From: Blastomyces gilchristii SLH14081
Lineage: Eukaryota; Ascomycota; Eurotiomycetes; Onygenales; Ajellomycetaceae
Assembly: GCF_000003855.2 (NCBI RefSeq)
Contig: NW_003101665.1
Location: forward strand, 724,828 to 788,827
Length of the DNA: 64,000 nt
Direction of reading: 5' to 3'
Shown here: in pieces, positions 1-12,619 of the stretch
How positions within the stretch are numbered: the first letter of the stretch is position 1
Layout: each line of letters starts with the position of its first letter
Notes under the pieces: model-generated
What the model saw: the letters and a program-made list of their open reading frames with translations, nothing else
Databases searched by the model: none
Told to the model about the DNA's origin: nothing
Made by a program: the position numbers and the translations under genes

Positions 1-3000
1 GTCAGAATGAGGATTTGTACATAAGATTGATATAAGAGATGCAAAACCAGTCAATCAGAATGTATATTCTCTATCATAAATGCATCTTGAAGAACAGAAG
101 TGTCAGATCACAGACCTTCTAGAATATAATCTTATACAATTCTCATCAAGTATGTGAGACTTTTCAGTTCTATTCATGAAAAAGACAGATGAGAAGTGAT
201 GAATATGTATTAATTATCAAGCACTCAATAAACTTACAATCAAGAATGAATATTCACTGCCATGAATTTAATAACAGTTGAATACAGTTGAAAATGCCTG
301 ATATCTATCAAAGATCAATCTTCTCTCAGAATACTGACAGATTCATATAGATGAACTGTCAGTCTCATGAACTATATTTAATATATAATGAAGAAAGTTT
401 GAATTTCTGATAATATTATTCAGTCTAATAAATATGCCTGTTATCTTTTAAATAATGATAAATACAATTCTTCATAAACAGAATAAAATCTCATATCTCA
501 TATATCTTGATAACATTCTAGTCTTTTCAAACTCATACAATGAATATCTGAAGTATTTTAATGAAGTGCTTATAACTCTGACAGAGTATAAGCTCTATAT
601 CAAACTAATAAAGTATGTGTTTAAAACAGAAGAGTTGAAGTTCATAGAATATATAGTAAGTGATGACTGTATACACTTTATTTCAGAGAAATTGAATGTC
701 ATAGTGAATTGACTGTAGCTGAGAAATGTATATTATATATAACAGTTTCTTGAATTAATCTCATATTACTGTAGATTTATCAAGGATTTCACATGAATAT
801 CTGCATCACTCTCAGATCTCTTAAGAGAAATGAATGTAAATCTGTAAAAGAAGAAGTTTCATTCAATTATCTGAAATACTGTGTATGAAGAGACTTTTCT
901 CACACTGAGAAAATGTATAATAATATTCTTAGTGCTTATTCAATCAGATTGTGATAAACCTTTCTACATTGAGACAGATGCATTTAAATAAGCTATCAGA
1001 GACACTTTTCTACAGATGAGTAAGAAGAGCAAGTTGTATCTGATAATATATAATGATAGAAAACTATCAGGCACTGAGCTCAATTACTCAGTGTATGAAA
1101 AGAAATTGCTAGTGATTAAGCACACACTGATATTATGAGATAGATATATTAATAACAGGTATATGATAACAGTGATCATAGATTATGAAAGTCTTGTCTA
1201 TCTATAATTCATAATGAAACCTTTCAAATGCTTAGTACATTGAATCTCAGAGTTTTAAGTGTACAATCTTAATATTAAATACTGAAAGAAGTTAAATGCT
1301 GTGATATCTGATACAATCAGTCACAGACCTGATTTCATGAGTGAGAGTTCTGCAAATCAGATATAAGAAAAGTTTGTGTTAAATACACTGAGAGAATGCA
1401 AGAAATCAGAATAAGTGAACACAATGATCTCTTACTTGAAGAATAACAAGATGTCAGATAACAAGTATCTTGTGAAAGTAGTAGAAGAGATGCTTTCAAA
1501 CTTCAAGCTGAGGAAATTGAAAAATGATGTTATGCTTTATCATAATCTAGAATACACAGAAGCTCTCTATCTAGAACATTCATTTAGACATGACTTGATA
1601 ACTTGTATACACAAGGAATTCAGTCACTTAGAAAGCTCTGAACTCATGAGTGTACTCAAATCAAGAGCATACTAGTCAAGCATGGCTGAGAACATTCAGA
1701 CATATACTTATGAGTGTCTAAATTATCAGGTTGTGAAAGAATCTAAGAAAGAATTAGAATGTGAGAAAGTATAACATCAGATGAAGTGTATAATACAACT
1801 GTTTAAATAATGAGAGATGAATCTCATAGACATACTACTGTGAATATCAAATGAAAATCAATGAATAATTACTGCTATTAATTACACTACTAACTGATCA
1901 GTTATGAAAGCAGTTTCAGAGATGATAGAGAAGATAGTGATGAAGTTTCTATACAATGAGATCTATATTAACTATGAAATACTGCATGAGATTCTAACTG
2001 ATAACAGTGTGAATCTCATAGAAGAAGCAGTGAGGCATTTCATAAGCCAGTTATAGATAAGATATTATAGAACAATGTTATATCATCTGCAGATGAATGA
2101 AAAAGTGAAATACTTGAATAAAATCTTAAATAACATACTGATGAAATATCTAGTAAGTAAGTCTACAAGATTATGAAATGAATATCTTGATCAGATGCTA
2201 TTAGTCACATGAATTCAGCAGTATACAGTTTTTAAGCATTTATCATTCTATCTGTTGTATGAATTGCATTCATGCATTCTGAAAAATACTTCAGAAAAGA
2301 TGAGAAAGAGAATAACAGTTACAGATATAGTAGTAGCAGTTGTGAATACAACAGTTGCAGACACAGAATCAAGATTGAAAGAGATCAGTCATATACATGC
2401 AAAAGCTAATAAGTTACTTCTGAACTGAGCAATTCAATTGAAAAGAATATGAGACTCACTAGTTAAGAAATTAAGTCTCAAGATGAGAATGTAAGTTCTT
2501 GTATGCAATGAAAGCTCTGAGAAGTTTCAATCTAGATAATTTAAGCTCTATAAAATACTTAAATTACATTCTCTGAAAACATATACATTGAATGAATCAG
2601 AGAGACAGATCTTACATAATTTAATAAATGATTCATATCTTATAAAGACAAAGATGCAAGACCTGAGTGAATTATAGTTATTCACAGCACTCTCATCAGT
2701 GTTGAAGAAGAAGAGACTTATAATTGAAAAGTCTTACAAAGTAAGAGAAATCATAGACACTTATGAACTAGATGATCTCACTTATTCTGATCTTTTCATG
2801 ATTATAAGAAAAGAATGAGAAGAAATGAAGAAATCAGATAAACATCATATTTCAATAAGTGATGAGACTATAGTCAGTTGTATAATAATGCACTGCAGAC
2901 AGTAGATATAACACAGTAAAGAGTAGTCTCAAAGTAGCAGACTTACATATGAGTCAGATTGCAGAAGAAAAAGGAATTCAGAGTTAAATTTGACTGTTTA

Positions 3001-3300
3001 TATCAGTTTAATTACAGAGATAACAGAGAATGAAGCATCTGAAACATCTGCAGATGTGTGAGACTAAGTCATCTCAATCTCTGAGAATGCTCAGAGATCA
3101 GATGAGATTAGTTTCAATGAGCTGTTCACTGTAGTAATCTGAGCAGATGAAGAGAGACAGTATAATGTGTAAGACAGAATTATAAAAGATGAAAGCTGCT
3201 GAATCTAGTCACTGAATACTGTATTATATAGAGATTGTGTAAGAGTAGTGACTAGCAGATAAAGAAAAAGTGTAAGAAAGAAAAGAAATAATGAATTGAT
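1..3300 (+). pseudogene. Mutated pol of element A1 (RT, RNase H, integrase)
   Basis: The RT catalytic motif reads YLDNILVFS at about 503-529, a Y-x-D-D variant in which the second Asp is now Asn, a change expected from G-to-A mutation. An RNase H start (FYIETDAF) lies at about 958-987. Integrase follows: a zinc-binding HHCC-like segment lies within 1545-1750, though one expected Cys reads Tyr. The GPY/F module is recognisable at about 2530-2610 as KFQSR-stop-FKLYKILKLH. Past the GPY/F module the frame continues for about 200 codons with no domain I recognise. Protein similarity survives but stops are frequent, so it is non-functional. Confidence 0.85.
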
Positions 3301-3407
3301 CATCAACTGTAAGAGTTAGCTGTAAAAAGATAAATGTTATTATATACATCTCATTCATTTTCATATATCACATGTTAATTCATTTTCAACATCACATCAT
3401 CTGAAAA

Positions 3408-4800
3408 ATGTCAAAAAATAAGAAAATCTCAAAACTCAAGATCTGTAAGGAATTCAAGAGCTGTAAGCCACTTTTATAACAATATCATACATGTCTCTGA
3501 TTTCTCTACCACTCTGTGTACAATATTAATATTGTTTATCACAAGATTGACTGGAATGCTAATATAGAAATGTGTATGCATATGTGTAGAAAAATTGAAG
3601 AAGAGTACAGAATTCACAGAATCAGAAGTCAGAACAGAAAGAGTGAAGATGAAAGAAATGAAAGAAGAAGAAGATACAGAACTGAATAAATGACAGTGAA
3701 AGTTACTCAGAACTGAATACTTATAACTCAGTGTATATACAATCTTCTCTACAGAGAAGAGAGAGAAAGTGCTGAAAGAAGCTTGAGAGTAGAAGAGAAT
3801 AGTCTTAGCAGTATTATTATCTTTGATTAAAATGACCTCTGATACCAGAGTAACTAAGAACTATTATTAGCATATAAAACTGTAAAAAGCAGGAATAATA
3901 ATTACTGAACAAACACCTGCTGATCTTAGAATTGTATGCATAATTACAACATACACAAGACTTCTCAGAAAGAGAGAGAGCCATAGAGAAATACAGAAAG
4001 TAGAACACAGTGTATGAATAGCTCATTCTTATAACAATATCTCAGACAAGGTGTATAAGTCTCACATCTGTAGATATAAAAGAGTATAACATCTGCATTT
4101 CTATTTCTGAAAATATGAATATCTTTCATCTGCACTATAAAGTCAGATGACAGATGTCAGAGAATAGACTGATACAGATCTATTATTTCAAAGAAATTCA
4201 TTGAAGTGAATGTATCTGTAATATTGAATTTAATAGTTGTGAAAAGTTTCTTAATATCTGTGAATATCATAACTTTATGTATAATAAAACTCATAATAAT
4301 TTTTCTTAAGAACAGAAAAATCAGTATTAGAAAGAAAAGATGAAAAAGAAAAAGACTTACAATCTTATTACTGTTGAGAGAGAAGACGATTCTCTGATAT
4401 GAATGAATAATTATCTTATTATAAATATTTAAAATGAATATAATAATCAGTGTCTGTAATCAAGCTTCAGATAGTTATGTTATACATCATCTTTATATAA
4501 TAAATTATTCTAGAGATCAGTAAGAAGAGTGAGAGTGTATATACTGATAAATGTAATTTACTAAGTCTATACAACATCTTCTTGAAATGAAGAGAGTTGA
4601 TAATGAAAGCAGAGACAGTAGAAGCAGAGAGAGCAGAAGTAGCAGAAGTGAGAGTCACAGAAACAGAGATAGTGAGAGAGGGAGAATCAGATATAGAGAT
4701 AGATGTAAGAGATTAAGAGAAAGCAGAAGAGAAAGAAACAGAGAGAGTAGAAGAGAATACAGAAGATCTGATTATATATAATACAGACAATTTCTTCATT
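3408..4800 (+). pseudogene. Extra 3' ORF of element A1 with Arg/Ser-rich (RS-like) segment
   Basis: Downstream of pol, a mutated reading frame can be followed from an ATG at 3408 (MSKNKKISKLK...). It passes through a basic stretch at about 3590-3690 and an RS-rich stretch at 4587-4781 containing DSRSRESRSSRSES and later RRERNRESRREYRR. In A2 the corresponding minus-strand sequence at about 32.56-32.76 kb gives a closely similar RS/RD/RE-rich peptide in the same frame, so this is not just a GA microsatellite. Most Ty3/gypsy elements end soon after integrase; about 2 kb of further sequence here suggests an accessory protein. Its function is unknown. The long minus-strand ORFs over the same DNA are antisense shadows. 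Confidence 0.5.
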
Positions 4801-5433
4801 ATTATGTTCTTCAAGTTTTCAATCAATGATTCAATATTAAGATGTTCATTATCATTGACAGATGCAGATCTGTCAATATATGAAGATTCTATGTGAATTA
4901 AAATAAAATATCAGTATCTGTGTTCATGTAAAACATGATTAGATGTCTGCTAGAAAAAGAATATTAAGAGTATACAAGAAGATAAAGAAGATGTGTCATT
5001 CATAATAGTATATTCTGATAATTATTAGAAGATAAACAAGTTCTGATCATATTTCACAATGTGTTACACTTACTGCTAATGAACTGCTCAGTATAAGTAC
5101 TATGAGAATGCTTATTGTAAGAACAGAGAGTCATTATCAGAAACATGTACAATATAATAGATGAATAACAGATAGAAGATGTTGAATAAGAGAAGAGATA
5201 GAAATCTTGAATAAGATAATAGCATTCATGATAATGATAATGAAGAAGATAATTGAAGAATGAGAAAAGTTAGTGAATAAGTGATGTAATATAGTGAAAG
5301 TTTCTTGATGAGAATGTACATGAAACACTAGCTGAATCAGAAATAGATCATATAATTGTGAAAACTAGTAGCACGCTAATCTGCATGAAGCTAGAATGTA
5401 TGACATGATCACATGAGTGTGACTGAATCTGGT

Positions 5434-5442
5434 GAGAGAGAA
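5434..5442 (+). other. Polypurine tract of A1
   Basis: GAGAGAGAA lies directly before the 3' LTR, the expected plus-strand primer position. The reverse complement of the same run flanks the 3' LTR of A2 at 31876-31884. Confidence 0.7.
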
Positions 5443-5609
5443 TATGATTTGAAAGAATGTATGACTGTCAGATAATAATGTAGCCGCTTCCGAACTTGCT
5501 TACAAATGTAAAGAGGTCATAGCGGCCACCAATTAATTTAGCATACAATATATAAGAAGCCGGCGTACGCCTGTAATTGTACGCTGGCTCAAGAAATCTT
5601 TGAATCATA
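5443..5609 (+). repeat. 3' LTR of element A1 (167 bp)
   Basis: Begins TATGATTT and ends AATCATA, short inverted ends that match TGTGATT/AATCACA in the two A2 LTRs, all three being 167 bp. This LTR keeps about eight CpGs while the 5 kb of attached internal sequence has almost none. Confidence 0.9.
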
Positions 5610-5670
5610 ATAATAGTGATAATAATAATAATAATGATAATAATGATGATAATAATAATGATAATAATAA
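5609..5670. repeat. AAT/GATAAT microsatellite
   Basis: Irregular run of ATAAT and GATAAT units at the A1/hAT-1 junction. The same run appears at about 30540-30600 in hAT-2, so it belongs to the hAT element. Confidence 0.85.
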
Positions 5671-7264
5671 AAGAAGAAGTGTATTGAAATATATTACTAA
5701 CTTATCAAATATAAAGAGACTTAAAGATAATATTAATAGCTTTCAGAGATGTACAGAAACAGCTACAGTGTTGTATAGTAATATTATCTTCATTTAATAC
5801 ATGCACTGTTAATATTCTTTATATACAGTTATTATATAATCTGTATCAGAGATATATGAAGAAAACAGATTTTTATTACTAGAGTAAATAATTATAGCAA
5901 TTCTCTATTTTTATATTATAAAGATAAGTTATTCTTATTTCTTTCTTCTCTCTTTTCTCTTCTTCAATCAATCACTAATTTCAAGCTGGTATGAAAACTA
6001 TTAAAACACTCTCAGAAACTCTTAAATTGAAGAGTATAGATTAATTAAATTTTAAATACAGAAGAAATTAAATTATCTTCTATGAATTCAATTACTTATT
6101 TCTCTCTTAAATAAAACAGCAGTCATGTTCTCTCTCTTCTTTCTTAATTAAATGAAACATGATTTATGAAAAGTGAGTATCATATCAGATTATAATGATT
6201 AATATAGACTCAGTACACAAAGCTGTATACATGCAGTGCATGCTGAACTGAGAGACTGTGTAAGTTGTAAATCAGTAGTAGTATTTCAGAGAGAGCTGTG
6301 CAGTGTGAGAAAGTTATAACTCTTAGTTATATACACAGAGAATGAATTACTGCAGTAAGTATATATATATTGTATAAAAGTAACACTTTTTAATAATACT
6401 CAGTCTCTGATATTATGAAAATAAAGTCTCTTCATGAGATCTGTTTTTATCAGAAGTCAGAGAATCTTATATTCTTCAAGATTATCTTCTCATATCTTAT
6501 CTATAAAATTAATAAAGAGAATCATTGATTTCAGTATTCTACTCTTAATATTATTCAAGAAGCAGCAGAGTTCACTCTAATCACACTTTTTAAGTGTATA
6601 TTTTCTAATTATTCACATTTATACAGATATATACTGATTATTTATTAGATGATATTAAGATAATAACTTATCACATTCATATTATTCTCACTATAAGAGA
6701 TATATAATTAATGATAAACATTGTAAAGACTCTGAGAAGTGAGTATTTTAAAGATACTGTGACTTTATAATCTTGATTTTTTTTATTTTTATTTTTTCTT
6801 TTTATCTTTTTCTTTTATTTTTTTTTTATTATGATTTTTTCTTGTTTTTTTTTATTTTTTATTTTTTTATTTTTTTGTATTTTATATTTTTTTATAATTA
6901 AAATTATATGAATTATAATCTATATTCAGAAAAGTAATAATATTTAATAATACTTTCTATTAAATTTTCAACAAATGAGCACTATGTTATAATATTATAT
7001 AAGTGAGAAATGATTTCATAATCTCATTTAATACTATTCTTAATAATAAAATCAGAATGAAAATGTAACTAAGAATTTAAATATATTCTTTATTTAAGAC
7101 TAGATTTTTATTTGAAAAATGAATCTGAGATCTTTAATATTTAAAATAATGTGATTTGAGATTAATGTAATGAATATAAATCATGATCAGAAGTAATACT
7201 TTTAAATAATATAATAACTATAAAGTTTAATTCTAATCTTAGATATAATTATATAATCAGTTTA
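5610..7264. mobile_element. hAT-1: right-hand part of a hAT DNA transposon, invaded by A1
   Basis: Colinear with 30.54-31708 plus 40442-40974 of hAT-2. It ends at 7264 in CAGTTTA, a mutated version of the CAGTCTA terminus shared by hAT-2 and the 506-bp elements. Its left part is occupied by A1 and lies beyond the window. It includes an AAT-type microsatellite and a T-rich tract. At 6773-6776 it keeps the intact TTGA target that is split by A2 in the other copy. No coding motif was seen in this part. Confidence 0.65.
6776..6893. repeat. T-rich low-complexity tract
   Basis: About 120 bp of TTTTATTTTT-type sequence. Its counterpart in hAT-2 is at 40445-40600, just outside the A2 LTR. Confidence 0.85.
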
Positions 7265-7345
7265 TCTGTAGCTCATAAGCTTACTATTTAAGTAAGATAG
7301 TTAAGTCTACTTATACAGCTCTCTCTAAATAACTATCTATATAAT

Positions 7346-8755
7346 TAAACTGACTGCTGAGATTATAAATTTCACATTTAATTTCATTTAATCTGATCTC
7401 ATACATTTCTTGACGTGAGTCTCACCAGAATCAAGCCTTAAAAAAATCTGAAAATGAATCATTTCTGAGAGAAATGATGTGAAAAATAACCAGATTTAAT
7501 TCAAGAATAGTGAAATGAGAGTAATTTCTCAGAATAAACTGTGAAAGATAATCATTCTTTCAAAATCAGAATGAAACTGAGACTGAAGATTAAATTCAGT
7601 CTTATTCAGTTTATTCAGTGATTACTTATATAATCAGAATTTAATAATAATTATTAATAACACTCATGAAATAATTAAATACATTCTTGTATAAGTTTAT
7701 TCTTCACTTTCTTATGAAAACTACACTTCTCTGATATACTGTGATCAGAGATATTAAACTGTCTGATAATTTTATATTTTATAATCATGAGTTTCTTAAT
7801 TATTTCTTCTTATAATTGTCTCTGATAATAGTGATAAATATTTCAGCTTGAGTTGAACTTTCACTTCATTCTTATCTCTGTTAATGAAATTATTAGAATA
7901 TTATATATTATTAGTGTAATAGTTAAATATATACTCTCAACAATTTTTCATAACTCTAGAATTGATTTAATGTATAAATTCATTGAATTATCTTGAAGAT
8001 AGCAGTCAAATTCAGTTTTATAAGTATGTAATTTTATCTGATTTTCAGTTGTAATCAATGTATATAAGTTCTGTTTCAAAGTTAGTATTATAGTTCTATA
8101 TAATATAAAGTATTATCAAAGATTGTTACTTACTAGAGAATTGTATTTCACTGTTTTCACATCTCTAACATCTACTTATTCAAATCTCTGATAGTTGATA
8201 TTATAGTAGTCTTAGACTAATTTAATATATAAGTCTTATTTCTTCTCTGTCTAATCTTGAGAAGTGTAAATATTAACTTAATAAAAGAAATCTAGTAAAG
8301 CTGCTACAGTATAGTACTCTGTAAAAGATTGTTCAGTTTTATTATAGTAATATATCAGTTTATCTCTTACAGTAATAATAGTCTACACTATAGTATTATT
8401 TCAGACTGAATTTCTTTTTAAGTGATTCAACTGCTTCTTATAATGAGTAAATAAACTGTTATATATTTATTAGACTGACTGCAGTATTGATGTATAAGTG
8501 ATTAAAACTGTCTTCATTGTTTTATAAAACTGAAATAGTAAATTAATCATATATTTCAACTAAGTTTACTTTATATTAGAAAGTTTTAATATCTGAATCT
8601 TTTCTTAATCAGAGTGTTATACTTAATAATTAATTATCTATTATAATTGAAGAGTCTGAACAGTTATCTTATATATTGAACTTTATCATATTTTAATATT
8701 CTGTATCATATTCAGTGATATGACTGATTTATTTATTTATTGAATATTATGAAAT
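7346..8755 (-). pseudogene. hAT transposase remnant, C-terminal half (piece of hAT-2)
   Basis: Read on the minus strand, about 8545-8240 gives FYKTMKTV, HYKKQLNHLKRN, then DKLIYYYNKTEQSFTEYYT followed by VAALLDFFY. This matches the layout of fungal hAT transposases near 'PFY..T', 'HYE', 'KL.KYY.lTd.tp.Y.aA..LdP'. Pro and Trp codons are largely replaced by Leu, Phe or stop. The WW/dimerisation segment expected nearer 7.5 kb was not recognised. The middle of the protein is missing between this piece and 27404-28173. Confidence 0.6.
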
Positions 8756-9065
8756 TGTGGCGGGCTGCGCCTGATCAATCATATAGACTATTCCGTTACA
8801 CTTCACAGATTCCAACCGCTCCATTCTCGAACGCGTACGCCCCGATTCTCGGCCATTCTCGATTGCCAATCCTCAGCCACTACTAACAGGTATAGATTCT
8901 TCCGCCCCGAAGCTCCACTGTATACACCACCACATACATATATAAATATTCACTTCAATCACTGATTCTTGCACTTTCTCTTTCTTTTTCTTCTCTAACA
9001 TTTGTCTCTTTGTTATATAAGACCTATCAATATAATACTGATCTATTCAGTGTAGGCTTCTTATA
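8756..9065 (+). repeat. 5' LTR of C1 (310 bp)
   Basis: Starts TGTGGCGGGCTGCGCC and ends CTTCTTATA. It is the most CpG-rich of the family C LTRs (for example CCGCCCCGAAGC, ACGCGTACGCC), so it has been mutated less than its internal region. Confidence 0.9.
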
Positions 9066-9797
9066 CTAGAAAAACATTCATCATCTTCTTATTAGAAATG
9101 ATTATTCACACATTGTCTTCTTATTAGAAATGATTACTCACTGAGATATCTGAACATGTAACAATGCGTAAGAAATAGAGAAACAGTTAAGTGAATACTG
9201 AGTTCTCAGATAGAAGCTTGCTTGCCAGTCACTCTGGCCCTGCAATAAGATTTTACAAGAGAATGTCAGTGAAAGATCTGAGAGTTCTGACATCTCAGAC
9301 ATATAAGATATTCATACAATTACACATTCAATGATTAATATAATCATGTCTAACAATAATATAAAACTCTTGAATGTGAGTATAGATATGATACCACAGT
9401 GACTCTGAGTAATGTTGAAATTATAATAATAATAAATAGCTGATATGCATGCAACTCAATAACTTCAATACAAAGAGATTCAATGATTAACTCATGTGAT
9501 TTCAACACCTACAGAATTGAATACAAAAGCACTGAAAGAATGCTTAGATACTTCTGCATATTTTAATACTTCTGATCTCACTCTCTACTCATCATGAAGA
9601 ATGAAAATGCTCGCGAAACTGAGCGTAGATGAAGATGCTATCAGTTTATTAATCAATCAAGATTAATATATCAATGAATGATTGAAGAATTGAGTGAAAC
9701 AGAAGTTTCATTCATAAATGAAAGCATGTGAATCAGTGTTGTAAACATCTGATAATATTATCAAACATCTTGATATTCTGTTCTGAGACACTATTAT
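8756..9797 (+). mobile_element. Ty3/gypsy element C1, 5' part (LTR and start of gag)
   Basis: A 310-bp LTR (8756-9065) is followed by sequence colinear with C2 from 12929 to about 13687. Similarity stops at GAGACACT (9797), where the 3' tail of the minus-strand LINE begins. All frames are broken. C3 at 23595-27403 could be its 3' half, but about 830 bp of the C2-equivalent sequence is missing between them and the flanking 5-mers differ (GAAAT versus TATAT). Confidence 0.8.
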
Positions 9798-12619
9798 TAT
9801 TATTATTCTTCAATTATAGATGTATGCAGTCAGAGACTATGACATCTACCTGAGAACTAAAAGTTCTCAGGGTTTTTCCTATATCTATAAAGTTAACTAT
9901 TATACATTCACCAATTTCAGATATGCAAAATCAGAAAATTCCAGCCCAGAATACAAAAACTGTTTACAAATTACAGTGTTTTAACATCTTCTGATACTTT
10001 GAAACCATTTAACAATATCATGACAAAAGACAAGAGAACACAGTCTTAAAGATAGACATATTAAATAGATAGATAGAAAAGAATAGAAAGGAAAAAGTAA
10101 AGTAAAATAAAGAGAGACTGTAATGAAGCAAATTATCAAAAGATAGTATATAGCTGTTTTAACAGACTATATCTGATCAATTTCCTCCTCTTCATATTTA
10201 GATATTTCTGAATTCAGTCATTTTCTTGTAGCTGCTTGAGTTTCTGATAGAAAGTCTATTAAGTATTTAATTTCTGTCTCAGTTGAGAATAAGAATCTTA
10301 TATTTAATTGATTTAGATCATACTTCTCTTTCAATCTGGCTCTGAGACTGTTGTATAATGCACAGTGTATTACAATATGCTCAGAATTTTCATTTGTATT
10401 GCAGAATGAGCATTCTATTGAGTCAAATCTATCATCAAATCTTTGTATGTAAGATTTGAAATAGCCATGTTCTAGTTTCAGCTGTATTATAGATGAGAAT
10501 ATTTTCTTTTTACATTTAATTAAACAAGATTTTCACTTGGGTTTTGTTTCAAATCTTGAATAATGTACACTCTTCTTTTGTTTCTGCCAGCTTTCATTTC
10601 ACTTGTCTAAACAAGATTCTTTTATTTTTCTCTTTATAAAAGACTAGAACACAATTTTTTGAATAGATCTGCTTAATTCTGCACTCTTTTTTACAGCTGA
10701 ATCAGCCAATTCATTGCCATGAATATTCATATGAGCAGGAACTCAGTGTAGATGAATCATTAGCTTTGATATTCTTCTCTTTTAAATTTTCAAAACAGAG
10801 TTTAAGATCAGTTCAAGATTCATTTAATCATTATAAATCTGACTATTTCTAAGTCTTTTTAAAGTAGCTTGACTATCAGAGAATATTCATATCTCTTTCA
10901 AACTATTTTCTCTTTTATAAGATTTTATTTCAATGAGTTTGAAAGCTTTCACTATTACAAATAGTTCAGCATCAAAGACTTCAGATTCACAGCCTAAATT
11001 TCAGAAATCTGAGATAAAATTGATATTATCTTCAGAATAAGCAATGTCTGTGTCTAATCTATTCAAATTCTCATTTTTTGAGTCATCTGAATAAATCAGA
11101 ATAGAGTCTTTTATATTAATTGTAGAAATTCTCTTCAAATGCTGTTCATATTCTTTCTCTTTAGATAGTTCACTTATTTACAAGTCTATAAGAGATTCAA
11201 GCTTTTCTCTTCAGAGAGATAACTTCTCATGATCAACTTTTTCAATATTTGAAGAAGAAAATTGATTTTTAATCAGAGAGTATAGTCTGTACAGTTGAGA
11301 AGATATTTTCTTTGAAGAATTATTTTCATTTCAATCAAGAAATCTATTTTAATTCAGTTCATTTCCAGAGTTAATTGATGAAAATGAAGAAGAGACTCTT
11401 TCTCTGATTATATGATTTAAGCTTATCTTTATAACTCTCAGAGCATAGTTCATACAGGTCTTTTCAAATCTAATAGCAGAATAAGAAATTGAAGCTTCAA
11501 TTTTCATTGCTTTAATAGAAGATGATTTAAATGCTCTCAGAATTCTTCTCAAAGCTCTGTTTTACAGACTTTGAAAGAGTTCAGTGAAATTTTCTTGATT
11601 ATTTCATCAAACTTGAAGTTCATAATCAGCTACTGAGATAATACAGGCTATATATAACTGTTTCATAGCCTGGATGAATAGACCTCTCTTTGTATTTGAT
11701 AGTCTGATAATGTTATTTAATAGTCTTTCTGTCTTGACAGTTCTTTATTGAATATAATATTTAAAATTCAACTTGGAGTTTAATCATACTTCTAATCATT
11801 TGATATTTAAACTGGGTTTAATCTCTCTATTTAAAAGAGTTAGAGATAGTTCTTTCTCATTGAATTTAGAAAAGAAATGAATTAATTCAGTTTTATTCAT
11901 ATTAAATTGAATTTAATTGATATCTGCTCTGACAAGGATTTTCTTTACAGCTTTTTCAATCACTTTCAAATTCTCTTTGATAGTTTTTAAGCTGTAGACT
12001 AGATCAATATCATCTATATAACTCAGAGATCACACTATTTTCATATTTCTATCTTTGAATAGATATGCAGTGTATATTATAAATAAAATGAGTGAGATTA
12101 AAGATTCTTGCAGCATTTCTATTTTTATCTCAGTCTTGTCTTATTTCATTTCATCAAAGAAAAGTTGTATAATTCTTTTAGATATAAAATAATTAACTCA
12201 TTTTATTAGAGAAAGTGGCAGTTTTAATATCTTCAAAGTCTGAATTAACTTTGACTTTGAAACATGATTAAATGCTTCTTTTATGTCAATAAAAACTGCA
12301 GTTAAGACCAGATCTTCATACTTTGCTATTTAAATATCATGAATAACTGAGAGAACAGTGTCAATTGCAGAACATTGTTTTCTATCTCTCATTTATTCAC
12401 TGAATAAAAGAGAGTTATTAAGAGAGCTTATAAAAGATAGTTAAGTAGTTATTATCTTTTTTAAAACCTTTTCTAGATAGTTTAATAGAGATATTACTCT
12501 ATATGACTTAGAAATTAAAGTTTTTCTATTAGGTTTTGTAAGAATTACTTCAGTGGCTTCTCTTCAGCATTCAGAGTAGTATTCATTTTTCAAGAGATTG
12601 AAAAAGAGCTCAAAATATT
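9798..12619 (-). mobile_element. Tad1-like LINE, 3' part
   Basis: A minus-strand non-LTR element whose 3' end at 9798 is an AAT-repeat tail abutting C1. It carries the RT, RNase H and a C-terminal zinc motif. Its 5' part continues at 18295, beyond the C2 insertion. The ATATT at 12615-12619 is one copy of the C2 target duplication. Confidence 0.85.
10178..12619 (-). pseudogene. LINE ORF2, RT and RNase H portion
   Basis: On the minus strand the RT palm motif reads FIDIKEAFNHV at about 12295-12255 and the catalytic box YIDD at about 12020-12007. An RNase H segment (10.6-11.05 kb) ends in HLH-stop-VPAHMNIHGNELAD, the W-x-P-x-H-x-x-I-x-G-N-E-x-A-D signature with Trp now a stop. A terminal CSFCNTNENSEHIVIHC zinc motif lies at about 10.4 kb. 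EN, RT, RNase H plus zinc-knuckle ORF1 is the Tad1/I-like architecture. Many stops are present, so the copy is inactive. Confidence 0.85.

Larger units (their letters stand above)
1..5609 (+). mobile_element. Ty3/gypsy LTR retrotransposon A1, 5'-truncated by window edge
   Basis: Reading left to right, degraded RT, RNase H and integrase segments are followed by about 2 kb of extra 3' sequence, a purine tract and a 167-bp LTR. The order RT-RH-IN defines Ty3/gypsy (Metaviridae). The same sequence recurs in reverse complement at 31709-40441 (A2), where both LTRs are present, so A1 lacks only its 5' LTR and gag side, which lie off the window. All reading frames carry many stops, mostly where CGA, CAA/CAG or TGG codons are expected, so the copy is dead. 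Its right end lies in an AAT-rich microsatellite inside a hAT element. Confidence 0.9.

Noticed and set aside
3817..4658. Minus-strand ORFs of 63-69 codons, one Cys-rich, suggesting a zinc protein
   Set aside because: They lie antisense to the A1 3' ORF, and the A2 counterpart (33199-33450) differs at its ends, so the Cys pattern is probably incidental.
5609..5670. Possible CRISPR-like or other regular repeat array
   Set aside because: It is a simple AAT/GATAAT microsatellite without unique spacers, and the genome is fungal.
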